Assembly (NCBI GenBank): GCA_037176845.1
Contig: JAYKXP010000090.1
Span: 62,001-126,000, forward strand
DNA: 64,000 nt
Direction: 5' to 3'
Source: Paramarasmius palmivorus
Taxonomy: Eukaryota > Basidiomycota > Agaricomycetes > Agaricales > Marasmiaceae
Position 1 is the first letter of the stretch, and the number at the start of each line of letters is the position of its first letter. The position numbers and the translations under genes were made by a program. Shown one piece after another: positions 24,070-37,700 of this stretch. The notes under the pieces were generated by a model. The model had not been told where the DNA came from, ran no database searches, and worked only from the letters and a program-made list of their open reading frames with translations.

Positions 24070-25606
24070 TCATAAACAACAAAGGCCACTCCTGTTCAAA
24101 AACACCAATCCCATTGCTGCTTGAAAAGGATCCTTCTTCGTCAACTCCTCGTCTAACAAACACTCCATGACCTTCTCTCCCGATACTGGCGAGGTATGAT
24201 TCTTGAATTTTGACTCGAGGACAGTAAGATGCTTCATTGGGGTGACTTGACTATCCATAGGCGTGAGAAAGGAATAGCTCTGGGGCTGAGGAATAGGTAA
24301 AGGCCGAAACAGAGGTCGTTGGCCACCCGAATATTGGGGAATTGGCTAAATCGAGTCATCGTGAGAAGTAAGCCATCAGGCATGCGTTGCATTTGCCTAC
24401 CAAGACCGGTTGATTTTCTATCTGAGAAGATGTATGCGAGGTTCCTTTAGGAGGTAAGGAAACCCTCATATCTAGGTAACGTGATGCTCGGACTCGTGCA
24501 GAGTTAGAAAGTCCCGGGGAGATAGACCGGACGATATTCGAGGGCGCTTGCTGATGTGTAGGATTGGTGACAGTGTGAGACGCTCCCGTACCATTCACGA
24601 AGCTTGGGCGAGGCCCGGGATAATCAGCTACGGGGTTCAGTCTGCGTTGAAAGTGGACACCGGCATGTGAGACTTGAGGATGCAAGTTTGCAAAGTGGGG
24701 CGGGACAGCGACATGTGGAACGATGATACGTGGAACGAGAATCGATTGGTTTTGAGGTAATGGAGTGGTGTACCTAGTGTTCGTATTGGTGTTACTTGAG
24801 TTAGCGACTAAAGGTGGTTCGGACGGTGAAGACATTGACCCCTAAAGTTGTTTTCCTGAGCAGCTTTTCCGACAAGAGGGAGAAGACAGAAACCTGAGTA
24901 GAGAGAGCCTGATCGTGGGCCACCTCGCTATTTTCTTCGGCAGGAATAGGACTGGCGTTGACCTGACTGTTTGATGCATGAGCTGAGACGGCATTGAGCT
25001 TCTTTCTACGGCCGCGACGCTTGCTGGCATGCTTTTGGTAAGATGAGACGGTTGAAACGATATCTCCGGAGAGCGGTAAAACAAGTGTATCAGAGGGGGT
25101 TTGGGCTTTGGGCTGTTGTTCAGGAAGAGGAGAGTTGACTTGAAGTGAAGGATCTGAATATTCGCGCTTTATTACGATAGTATTGCTGGACAAAGGAGCA
25201 GGGAGAAGCCGAGCTTTCTTCTTTGGGCGAGGGTTGCTTGGAGCTTGAGAAGTGAACGTGACTTCAGGTTCAGAAAACGCTAGCCGCTCTGGCGATGAGT
25301 CTTCAACTTCTTGTTTGACAGCGACGCGATTCTTCTTGTTCTCTCTACGAAACCAGTCTTTAATCCACTTCTCCGTCCTATAGCGAGGAAAAGTGAACGT
25401 CAGTTCGACAAGATAACTATTAGAACATACAGCCCAGTTTCTGCTGCTAAAAGTTTCATTGCCTCTCCGACAGGGGGATCGTTGCATTGCCGAAATGCTT
25501 GCTGAAGAAGGGCCCTCTGCTGATCAGTTGCACGAACTGCATTTCGATTAGACCTTGGCTTCTTGACAGAGACTGCATCTGGCTCACTAGGAGCTGGCGT
25601 GCTCAT
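24070..25606 (-). CDS. Homeodomain-like DNA-binding protein, divergent helix 3
   Basis: The protein starts MSTPAPSEPDAVSVKKPRSN. Residues about 20-80 resemble a homeodomain: RATDQQRALLQQAFRQC (helix 1), PPVGEAMKLLAAETGL (helix 2), then across an intron TEKWIKDWFRRENKKNR (helix 3). The Trp-Phe pair of helix 3 is present, but the position of the invariant Asn51 is Arg and that of Arg53 is Asn, so DNA reading may differ from typical homeodomains. Basic patches PRPKKKARLLP and KHASKRRGRRKKLN could serve as nuclear signals. The rest is Ser/Pro/Thr-rich and low in structure, ending with a helical part (KVMECLLDEELTKKDPFQAA). It shares a 123-base intergenic region with midasin, transcribed the other way. 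Confidence 0.7.
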
Positions 25607-25729
25607 CGTGGTCGATGGTCAAGGGAGCAAGCCGAATATGGGAACTGATTAGATCACATATGCATCGGTTACTCAGTGGAGATAAGATAACGAAAACTTT
25701 TTTCTTCGACGCTCACGTCGTTGAGCAAC
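25607..25729. promoter_or_regulatory. Bidirectional promoter, homeodomain gene / midasin
   Basis: Only 123 bases separate the two divergent start codons. No TATA box is evident for either side, so both genes probably share one nucleosome-free region. Confidence 0.5.
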
Positions 25730-28700
25730 ATGCAGGGAGCCATGGAGGGGGACCCAGTTTTTCACGATCCTTTGACTTTCAACCTTAAAAAACAGACGAG
25801 AAGCTTTCTCACCAGAATACCTACTCACGACATTCACCATGCTTCACTCTCAAATGCTCAGTCAATCCCCGAGGTCTTCAGCATCCTTTCCACCCTCTTG
25901 GCTATCCCTGCGTATACGATATTGGTCGCGAAATTATTCAGACCCATTTTATTCGATCTATGTGCTAGATTTTTGGAGAAGAAGGAAAATACGGAAGAGG
26001 AATTGGTCGCGTTGTGCTTACTTATTGAAGTTCACGAGGAACTTTTTCCGTACGTTTTTATTCTTCTGCTTCAAGTGGAGGTGTACTCACAGAATCCTAG
26101 CATCCTGTATGAGATCTTAAAGAGAACGCGATTTAACAATGGACCTCTACATTGCATAGCGGAATCAACAATTCCAGTAGACGAATCGAGAATTCATCGT
26201 CTTCTTCTTGCATATTATCGAATTCTCTCAGCAAATAGGCAGCTTCCAGATCAGCTATTCTGGTCCTTATCACAACTTTACCAGCTTGCTAACTCGCAAG
26301 AACGAAGTACAGGAACGCGTCTTCTTGCCATTCGATGCTACGCTTTACAGAGCGGTATGGGCGAGGCAGAACGAGACAAGTGGGAACACGAAGCAGTAGG
26401 GAAGGACTCTGAGGTTGATTGCCCGTTGGACTACGGCGTGAACCGAAGAAGGTGTACGAGTTACGGTGGATGGATGGTTGTTGCCTGTTGTTGAGTATCA
26501 GCGTGTAAGGGAAGCGAGGAACGCAATGGTGGTTGAACAGCATGGTCACTATGATTTTGAGGACGAGGATGAGAAAATTGTTATAGAAGCATCGATCCTT
26601 TGGTTCGTGTTCACGATCTTCTCGTCGCTAGGAGGCTAACGTTTTTAAAGCCCTTTTACCGCGAACATTTATGGAGTACTATTACTCAAATATACGCCAA
26701 CTTTGGATTCGACTTCCCTGTCCACACTTATCCCAACACCCACTGCTGTGTCAGCACTTCGATCCATAGCTCTTAGCTTTTCGGATCGTTTTCCAATTCT
26801 TATCACCTCCCCACCTTCCTCCGGCAAGTCGCTTTTCATCTCTCATCTGGCGTCTTCGCTTTTCCCTGGATCAAAGAATCAGGTCGTTACCATACAACTA
26901 GCCGACACATCTCTCGATCCGCGGTCTCTGCTCGGAAATTACGCCTCTTCCGTAACACAACCCGGTGTATTTGAATGGAAAGAAGGTGTGCTAGTTCGGG
27001 CTATGCGAGAAGGCAAATGGGTCGTCTTTAAAGACATTGACAGAGCGAGCAACGACGTTTTGGGTCTCCTCAAACCCTTGGTCGAATCTCTTGAAGCAGG
27101 GAAAAAGTGGATTGGTGGCCGTGCTGGTATTGAGGTACCCGGTCACGGTCGAGTGGTCGCCGAAGATTCTTTTGCCATTTTCGCGACACGTTCAACAAAT
27201 CCTTCACGTAATGGCATGTTTCCAAGCCCAACCTTCTATGGAGCACACAAGTTCACAGAGGTCGTGGTACTGTCGCCTTCCGCAGATGAGTTGAGATCCA
27301 TCGTGGACACCCGTTTCCCTAGACTTGCTGGAGCCGCTGCTAGGGGTCTCATTCAGATGTGGGAGAATATTGTGGCCATCGGATCAACGTCTTCTACACG
27401 AGACATCGGGCTGAAGGATTTGGAGAAGTATTGCACTCGTGTAGAACGCATGCTTCCCAATTCTCAACAATCCATGGATATCGATATGGATGACGACGCA
27501 TCACTATCAGTAATCTTCCCTCATCCACACGTACGTGAAGAGATGTTCCTCGCCGCTCGCGACATCTACTTCGGTAGCGGTGCTAGTACGTCTGCTGCTC
27601 GTACTCACCTTCAGCAGGTTAGTCAAATCGCCGGTTCACACCTAGGACTCGATCCAGAGCGCCAAGACTGGTTGTTGAACAACTGGAAACCAGAAGAAAA
27701 CGAGTTTGGGTTCGAGAGGGACGTGAATGGTGTCGTTACAGGTGTGCGTATGAAACGGTCCTATATCCCGGCTAAACCCCAGAACAAGCTCAGCGGGATG
27801 GGGCTAAACGCCGGTCGACCATTTGCGATGCATCGACCAGCGAAGATCCTGCTCTCAAGAATTGTTACTGCCGTTTCGTTTGGCGAACCCCTCTTGCTTA
27901 CTGGTGAAACCGGTACAGGCAAGACGAGCGTTATCACGCACTTAGCGAATACACTCCGACAACCCTTGGTATCGCTCAACTTGAGTCACCAAACAGAATC
28001 CTCTGATCTACTTGGTGGCTACAGGCCGGTGGATACTAGGATACCAGCTTCACAACTTTTTGACAAATGGCTGGATCTTTTTGCGGAGACGTTCAGTAGG
28101 AAGAAGAACGAGAAACTCGAGAAGGGACTGCGAGAAGCTGTACAGAAAGGAAAGTGGAAGCAAGCCGTCAGCTGGTGGAAGGGTAGCGTACAGAAGGCTA
28201 AAGAACAAATTCAGAACAGGAGGCGGGAGTCTGAGTACGTCTTCGGTTTCCATCATGTTTTAATATGCTAACTCGTTGTCAGAGAGCCCAGTATGGAACT
28301 TGACTCCCAAAATCCAAGGAAGAGAAGAAAGCTGGACGCATCTACGCTCAACGACTCCGAAGCTAGATGGTCCACATTTGAGCGAGAGGTGGACGAATTC
28401 AATGCCTTGCATGTCGAAGGAAAGGGGAAGTTTGCATTTGCCTTTGTCGAAGGACCTTTGGTTCGGGCGCTAAGGACAGGAGATTGGTAAGTGCAGTTAA
28501 GCGCTGGTTGTAACACCATTGACCATGGTTTATTCAGGGTTCTTCTGGATGAAATCAACTTGGCTAGCCCTGAAACCCTCGAATGTATCTCGAGCATCCT
28601 GCAAAGCCCGACAGCCTCTATCACACTTACCGAGCAAGGTTCCTTGGAACCAGTTCCCCGTCACCCAAACTTCCGTCTCTTCGCCTGCATGAATCCCGCT

Positions 28701-31700
28701 ACCGACGTAGGAAAGAAGGATCTCCCTCCGAACATTCGATCCAGGTTCACAGAGATCGAGGTTCCTCCTCCTGACGCCGACCGTGAGACGTTACTCCATA
28801 TCGTCGAACAATACATTGGTAAATGCGCTGTCGGAGACAAGAAGCGCATCGATTGTGTTGCCGAGTTTTACCTTGCAGTGAAGAATCTTTCGGAAACGCG
28901 TCAAGTTGCCGACGGATCCAATCATCGTCCCCATTATAGTATGCGTACGCTTGCCAGAGCGCTGACCTTTGCTGCGGACATTGCATCAACGTATAGCTTG
29001 CGAAGAGCTTTGTGGGAAGGATGTATGATGGCGTTTACTATGGTCCTGGATGCGCCAAGCGCCGCCAAAGTGATGGACTTGGCGAAGGTGCTTCTTCCTG
29101 AAGTGAAGAACGGGCAGTCCATGAAGACTTTTATGGCGAAAGAACCCCCTCCTCCACAACCTACCGAGAACTACATCAAGTTCGGACCGTTCTACCTGGA
29201 AGCAGGAGATCTGCCAACTGATCCAGTTGAAGATTACATTATGACACCGTCCGTCGAGACCAAGCTGACAGACCTGGCGAGGATCATATTGACGAGGCGT
29301 TTTCCGGTCTTGATCGAAGGACCGACGTCAAGTGGAAAGACGAGCGCTGTCGAGTACCTTGCAAAAAGAACAGGACACAGGTTCATCCGTATTAATAATC
29401 ACGAGCACACCGACATACAAGAGTACCTTGGCTCCTACGTCTCTGATCCTCAAACAGGGAAGCTTGTATTCGCGGATGGTTTGCTTGTTCGCGCCTTGCG
29501 AAACGGAGATTGGATCGTACTCGACGAACTCAACTTGGCCCCGACTGATGTTCTCGAGGCTCTCAACAGATTGCTCGACGATAACCGTGAATTAGTCGTT
29601 CCAGAAACCGGAGAAGTTATCAAACCACACCCTCATTTCATGCTGTTCGCCACCCAGAATCCTCCGGGTCTGTATGCCGGGAGAAAAGTTCTATCTAGGG
29701 CGTTTCGCAACCGTTTCCTCGAGGTTCATTTCGACGACGTTCCCGAAGCCGAGCTGCAAACCATTTTGTGCGAGCGGTGCCGAATTGCACCTAGTCGGGC
29801 GAATAAGATTGTTACCGTATTCCGTGAACTTCAGAAACGGAGGCAATCAGGTCGTGTTTTTGAAAGTAGGCACGGATTTGCTACACTTCGGGACCTATTC
29901 CGATGGGGCGGTAGACAGGCCAACAGTGACCAAGAGCTCGCAGAAGATGGTTACATGCTTTTGTCGGAAAGGGCTCGGCGGGAAGACGACAAAGTCGCTG
30001 TCAAGGAAGTGATAGAGTCCGTCATGAAGGCAAAGATTGACGAAAAGGCGATGTATAGTTTGGATAAAGTCGATTTTGGGGCTTATCTTGGCATTCCTTA
30101 CCCCATCTCTCCCAGCCTGGTTTGGACTTCGGCTATGCAACGGTTATTTATCCTTGTCAGTCGCGCCCTTCGTTTCAACGAACCAGTCCTTCTAGTTGGT
30201 GAAACCGGTTCAGGCAAGACCTCTGTGTGCCAGGAGTTTGCTACAGGTGTGGGCAAGAACTTGTACACTCTCAACTGTCACCAAAACACAGAAACCGCAG
30301 ACATCATTGGTGGACTACGGCCTGTTCGAAACCGAGGTGCTACCGAGGCTGAAATCCTTCGAGAGGCCAAAAGCATTTATCAAGAACTTGGCGGCGACCC
30401 CTCTGATGTTAGCGTGAAGACGGCGGAGTCAACATTCTCTGAGATTGCACGTTCCGGTACGGTGAATCCAACTCTCCGAGACCGAGCAATGCTGGTCTTG
30501 CAGAAGTTGACTCGTGCACAGGCAATATTCGAATGGCATGATGGACCTCTAGTTGAAGCTATGCGTCTTGGGGGTGTGTTTCTGCTGGATGAGATATCAC
30601 TTGCAGATGATTCGGTGCTTGAGAGGTTAAATAGCGTCCTTGAGCCCTCGAGGACTATAGTCCTTGCCGAAAAGGGCGGCGACGAAACCGCAGTTCAAGC
30701 CGAACAGTCTTTCAAGTTAGTGGCCACCATGAACCCTGGAGGCGATTATGGGAAGAAAGAGCTATCGCCTGCGCTCCGCAATCGATTCACTGAAATATGG
30801 GTTCCCGCCGTAGATGGCCGTGAGGACCTCAAACTGATAGTCAGCAAGACTTGGAGGCACGATGATCTCTCGATCTTTACATGCCCATTATTGGACTTCG
30901 TACAATGGCTATCGGACGCAACCGGTGATACATCATTCATGAACCTCCGGGATATATTGGTTTGTAATTTCTGCGATATATATACAATTTACTGATAGCT
31001 CATTTGGCTTAGGCTTGGGTCCATTTTTCCAACGCGATGTATAGCCATGACGTTAGTATCCGACTTCCGACCAACGAGATCTTCGTGAGTCATTTTTACA
31101 TTCGATGTAGTTTTATTCTCATCAATACGACAGCATCATGCCGCTCACATGACGTATCTGGACGGTCTGGCGTCGGTTCCCACTCTGGCGTCATTTTCGC
31201 AGGATTCTCTTTCGAAGCTGAAGGTACAAGCCAATGAAAAGTTGCAACATATAGTCCCAGTGGATGCCAATCAGCTTTTCGTACCCAGTCACAATCCCAA
31301 AGACTACTTCCAATTAGGATCCTTTGCAATCCCGAGGGGTTCATTGGCGTTGTCGTCACAGAGATTCAATTTTCAGGCTCCCACTTCACAAGATAATGCC
31401 ATGCGCGTAATACGAGCCTGTCAGCTTCCAAAGCCTATACTTCTTGAAGGCAGCCCTGGGGTTGGAAAAACAAGCCTAATCACTGCGCTCGCTGCAATGG
31501 CTGGGCATTCCCTGTGTCGCATTAATCTTTCTGACCAGACCGATATCATAGATCTTTTCGGGTCCGATTTTCCGGTGGAGGGAGGCGGGGCTGGAGAATT
31601 TGCTTGGAAAGACGGCGAGTTCCTCAGAGCATTGCAAGCAGGCAATTGGGTTCTGCTCGACGAGATGAATCTGGCACCTCAGGCGTGCTTGAGGGTCTCA

Positions 31701-34700
31701 ACGCTGTTCTTGATCACCGTGGCACGGTGTACATCCCAGAACTTGGTCGAAGCTTTGTCAAGCACCCGTCATTCCGGATATTTGCGGCTCAAAATCCGTT
31801 GAGCCAAGGGGGTGGTCGAAAGGGCTTACCAAAGTCGTTCATGAATCGTTTCACCAAGGTGTACATCGACCAGCTGTCTCCAGCCGACCTTGTTCTTGTT
31901 TGCCATCACTACTACCCAGACATGGACAAGGACCTCTTGCAAGCTATGATCACTTTCAACAGTAGCCTTAATGACGCCGTCACAACTCAGCATGCGTTCG
32001 GGAGGGAAGGGTCGCCTTGGGAGTTCAATCTCAGGGATGTACTGCGCTGGTGTTCTCTTCTCCACTCAAGCTCGTCGTATGTTTCGCGCCCTGTTGACTA
32101 CCTTCGTCAGGTCTATCTACATCGTTTCCGAAATGAACCGGACCGTCAGCACGCCCAAGCAATATTTGACCGTATATTCGGCCCGTCCAATTTGCGCAAT
32201 CCTAGCTGGACCATTTCCCGAGATGAGATTCAAATAGGCACCTTCCACATTGCTCGTATGAATTGTCTCTCGGGCGTCCTTCCTGCCCGGATGTTACAGT
32301 GTCAATTGACTGCACTTGAGGCTGCTGGCAGTTGTCTCTCACAGTCGTGGCTTTCGATTTTGATTGGACCAAAGCAGAATGGCAAAACTACTTTGGTGCG
32401 ACACCTCGCTCACCTCACCGGAAATAGGTTACATGAAATATCCATCAATAGTGCCACTGATACCATGGATATATTAGGCGGTTTCGAGCAAGTGGACCCC
32501 CACAATCGTATATTATCAATCGTCCACGATGTTCTATCTCTCATCAGCGAGGTTCTCCGTTCATCACGTCTTATAACAAGCGATCTCATAGACGACTACC
32601 TCACTTTGCGGCGCTACTTGAGCGAGAAGTCGCTTTCCCATGAATTCCTTGTGAACAACTCGACCCGGCTTCTGGAGCGCGTCCAAACCATCGAGCCCCG
32701 AAGAGCACAATATTTACAGCGCCTCATCTCAGAAGGTGATCTCTTCTCACAGAAGTCTGGCAGGTTTGAGTGGGTCGATGGGCCATTGGTAAAGGCGATG
32801 AAAGAAGGAACCTGGTTACTCCTCGATGGAGCGAACTTGTGCAACCCTTCTGTTTTGGATCGGCTAAACTCCCTTTGCGAGGAAGGAGGGTCTCTCACGC
32901 TCAGTGAGAAGGGATTCGTAGATGGGAAGATACAGGTATTGGAGCCTACTGGGGGGTTCAGATTGTTCATGTCTGTGGACCCACAATACGGCGAGCTTTC
33001 TAGGGCGATGAGAAATCGGGGCATTGAGATAGCACTCGTTGCTGACAAATATGGCTCTCACGACCACGGGATCATTCGCGACCATTGTCGGTTGCCAGCT
33101 TGCAACACTGCGTTTACTTCAAGCCAGTTTGCAGGCTTACGAAGGGCAACTCACGGCTCAGTCCAAAATGAACTTACCCAGTTTGTTTCCTCTGGTCACG
33201 CACTTGATCAATACGCTTCTCTTTCGCCGATTTTGGATCAACTTCCGTCAATCCTTCTACCTGAAAGCTCAAACACACTAGCATTACAACACGTCCTTGC
33301 CCGATTGGTACCTCCAGGAACCATTCCATCATTAACTCGTTGGGTCAATCTTGACCATTCCGATCACCAAAAAGCCCAGCAAGTTATCGAAGTGGCATGT
33401 CGGAAGGTCTTTCCCCGCGTGAGCACTACGCTCGATCGTTTCCGTTGCGAGTTCCAGACTCATTTCGGTATCTCTTCTGCGCAAGTGTCAGCTCATGTAA
33501 GTCATAGAATCACTTTCTAGTAAAGAGTTTTAATAACATATACTCTTAGCCAATGGATCCCTACCTGTTCTTGGCCACTTCCGATTCTCACTCGTTGAAG
33601 CATAGCTTAATTCTTAGTCTGGTGGAGACCATTGTTGCACTCGTGAACGGCAAGGATCTATCAACGTTGGCGCTAAGTCGGAACATTAAATACAGCCAGA
33701 AGGAGCATGATCGAGCACACCGTACGACGTTGGCAATAGTTGCCTTGCTTTCAGAGATTCAAGCAACTGGTGTTGGTATCCTTGAGAGCATAATTGAAAC
33801 TTCAGAAGAAGGGATCGATAGCTCGGTATGGCTGTTTGCTTTTGACATACATCCCGGATACTAAGACCTGTCTCATTAGATTAATGATCTTAAAACGGTT
33901 CATTCATTGCTCAACTATGCCAGCTACCTCCACAGGTTCACTGAAGGAAATGATTTCGACTACTCTTCTGTGCAAACTATCACCAAGTGGATTGCCGAAT
34001 CAGCAGAGAGACTCTCCGCCCCGCAACTATCTCTAGTGATATCTGCGAAAACATTGAAGGACCTTACATCTTTATCATCGGGTCTAGGACTCACTGAAAT
34101 ATGGAAATCCTTTTTATCTCAGAGAGCGCTGGATTCACCAGACATCTCCCGCCTCGAAATTTTGATGACAAGCACATTCCACAACAATGGTAAGATTTGA
34201 TTTACTGGTCACTTGATACGCAGTATTGATTCTTTTCCAGATCTAAGGGGGCAGGTATTGAATCTTATGGCCCTATCTACACTGCGAGGTCACAATGCCG
34301 AAGAAAGCTGCGCTTCTGTCATCATGGAACTTGAACAGGTATTTGCCATCAAGACTGGCGTCGAACTCGCTATTGACTGTCTTTAGCGCTTGCCTTCACA
34401 ATCAACTACCAGCGTGAATACCGGTTCTCTTGCAAATAGACCCGATATGTTCCTTTCGGCAACCATCCTTGGGTTACTGGTCAATGCCCCAGATCGTTTG
34501 AGCCAAGTAAGCACCTCCACCCAGTATCAAGGCAGTCATCTCAATAGACAATTTCTAGACACTTAGGCACGCCATCAATCATCTTATCCAAATAGCTTGC
34601 AGTCAAACTCGAGCACCTTTGCGCCAGATGATACCGTTCCAACATTTGCTCTGGCTTAATGAAGCGGGGACAGGTTCGGATCTTTACGTACTACATGATC

Positions 34701-37700
34701 ACCTGCTAAGCACGTCATTTACAGACACAGATATTGTGCGAAGTCAGCTTCAGTTCCGCTGGTTGAAACAGTTATGTTCGTCATACATCGAGGTAGAGGT
34801 AAGACGATATCCATTTTATCTGCTCTGCGTTTAGCTGAATCTCGGTCTTCAGGGTTTCGACGTTGCCTCTCTATTCTCTGCTGTCGGGCTCAAACGCGTC
34901 CACTACCTGTAGTAAGTAGTCTGGTTTAATTGGATAATTCGCAGATAACCTGACCTGAACAGTGACTGGTCCCGGAATTGCCTGTCTGAACTGGCCGATT
35001 ACGAGCTTGACTTGAAAAGAAGCGCGCAATTATGTCTCATCAACTGTGAATCATATCAGTCAAGGTTCCACCAAATGTCCGCGTTATTGTGCCAGTCTGT
35101 CTTCAGGGTTAGATCCTTTTTTTTCTCGATAACGCGATACGATATGTTAATCTGTCATAACTCTAGGTCATTGCTTGCTTCACCGGTCCACTTGGAGGCA
35201 ATTCACAGTGTATTCCTGCGGGCAACAACTCCCTCCAGCGCTTGTTGGTTAACTTGGTCTCCGATGATGCCTACGCCAAGCACCCGGCTCTCCTTACAGC
35301 GCTGCAGAATCACCTCCTTCCTTCTCTCAAACAAACCGACACGGCTACAGGTTCTCTTTTTAATCTCGGAATGTGTTGGATTGGTGTCAGTCGCATGATC
35401 ATGGAGCTTATCGTCCCCGACACTCCTATCGATCCTGTAACCATCCACTTATGTTCCAGCGACTTTTGGCGTCAGCAAGAATCCATATTTGCTGAGCAAC
35501 TTCGTCTTCATGAACTCCTTGAGGCAGTGACCACTGGCAACAAGGACAGTGAAGTTATGGATTATGTCCAACTTCGCTTAGCTGAAGCTGCCCGTGGACT
35601 ACAGAGTCAGGCACCTCCTGATTTCCGTCGTACCCTCTCTCGTCTGCATATCTTCTGGGCGGAGGTTCTTCAGTTCCAGAATCAAGTTTTGTCGTTCGGC
35701 AGGATTGATAACTTGATCTCCTTGTTCAAAAAGAATCCCATTCTTGCAGCTCAACAAGAAGATGTTCTTCAGAGCAGTATCAGTGGATTTGTTCAGCGGC
35801 TGGACACAGCATACCCCGACTTTGAGGACATCACATTACCTTTACAGTACGGTCTATTTCATCTCCAAGTGGGGATACAGATCATTCGCCATTCTTCCGT
35901 GCACAACAAGAAGAACGACATTGGCACTGTCCTGGTTGGTCACCCTTTAATAAGAAGTACGGACCAGTTGCTTCTTAGTCCGGACGCGTATCACTCTTCA
36001 GACAATGGAGTCTCTGCCTTTCAACACGTCATTCTCTCTGCTGCCGCCCTCACTCTACAATCAGCGTCGGGTGTCCCTATTTCTCAGCATTTGCCCACCT
36101 TATGTGCAACGTACGAGCAGGCAGTGCGTCTTTGGAAAATTGACCGCGCCAAAGAAGAAGAAAGGGAGAAGATGTCACAGTCGCTCTATCGCGAGAAAGC
36201 CATTGGCCACGAAGCTTCAACCGACGCAGAGCTGGAAGAAAAGGAATTCACGGAACTGTTCCCTTCATTTGATCTGGTGTTATCCACAGAGTCCCCCGGA
36301 GAGGACCGATCGCCCACCAGACGTTCGACGGACGTTCTCGTTTGTGAAGCGGAGGCTCGGAGACTTGTTCGTATGCACGAGTGGTTGTGCCTGCCTGGCG
36401 ATAGTACCTCTACCTCCGACCCACTCTCCAATCTGCGCGATATCCGTGTGGACATCTTGTCTGGTTTTATACAGTCGGACTGCAGCCTGTCTGAATCGAT
36501 CGACCTAGAGAGCATGTCTTTGCAACTCCAGTTATTGGATCATCGGTTCACCTCGCTTCAGAATCCTGCCACACAAAATAGGCTGTACAACTTTTACGTT
36601 GATGCAAATATGCCCGAGGCAAGGAAAGCAGTCGAAATTATAAGTCGCATGAAGGCGCGCTTGGCAACTCTTATCCAGGAGTGGCCTGACCAAATGGTTC
36701 TACAACACCTCCATACACGTTGCGACGCATTCTTGGCTCTTGATTTACATAGTCCGGTTGCCAAGATCCTGACTGCCATTGAGCAACTATTGTTGCAAAC
36801 AGACGATTGGGAGATCTATGCCAACAAGGACAACACCTTGAAGCCCAACCGGGCAGCCATAGTTGACTTAATCGTGACATGGCGTCGATTGGAACTCAGC
36901 TCTTGGCGTGCACTTTTAGAGACACAAGCCCGAGATTTCGAGGAAGGTGGTACATGGAGTTGGTGGTTCCGGCTATATGACGCCCTCATCCGAGGTCCAC
37001 TGAATGCATCATTGGAGGATTCTTCTGGTAGTGCTTCCCGTCTGACACAGTACGTTGACGAACTCGTACCCCTTTTGGACAACTTCATTCGCAGCTCTCC
37101 CCTTGGTCAATTCCAGGTCCGAATACGCTTGCTCAAATCCTTCGAAGTTCTGTGTGTCCACATCATGTCAATGCCTGACATAGAGATAGCAGCCCTCGAG
37201 AAAGTCCGATCCGTGATTCATTTCACAATCGGTCACTTCAGTCTCTTCGCTGAGGCTTTGCAAACGCAATTCAGATCACAACGGTCCGCGCTCGAGTCGG
37301 AGATACACGATGTGATCAAACTCGCCAGTTGGAAAGATATCAATGTCCAGGCTTTGAAGCAAAGCGCGCAGCGGAGTCATCACCAACTCTACAAGATCGT
37401 TCGACGTTTCCGAGAAGTGCTCCGTTTGCCTATTGTGGACCAATTACACTCTCCGCTGGCTTCCGGCATCGATTCACATTCAGCCGAGTCCGACTCAACT
37501 CTTTTCCTGTTTCCAGAGGCGAAGGTCACATCGCCTAGCTCCACCTACAGGAAATTTTCGCAGATAATACAAAACCGTATTCGTCCCTTTATCGTTTCTC
37601 AGACCGGGCGGTTCGTCGATGGCTTGGCCGCGGAAATAATAGTGACTTCGAGGGAGCTTGCAGCGGCAACCGTCTCGTCAGCCATCCCGGCTGAGAAGAG

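Noticed and set aside
31600..31800. Programmed ribosomal frameshift in midasin
   Set aside because: There is no slippery heptamer, and similar breaks occur in many unrelated genes of the window, so an indel is simpler.
31149..33520. Two separate AAA genes instead of one midasin
   Set aside because: The two frames together make one AAA module (DEMNLAPQA joined to VLEGLNAVLDH) when one G is added near 31684.
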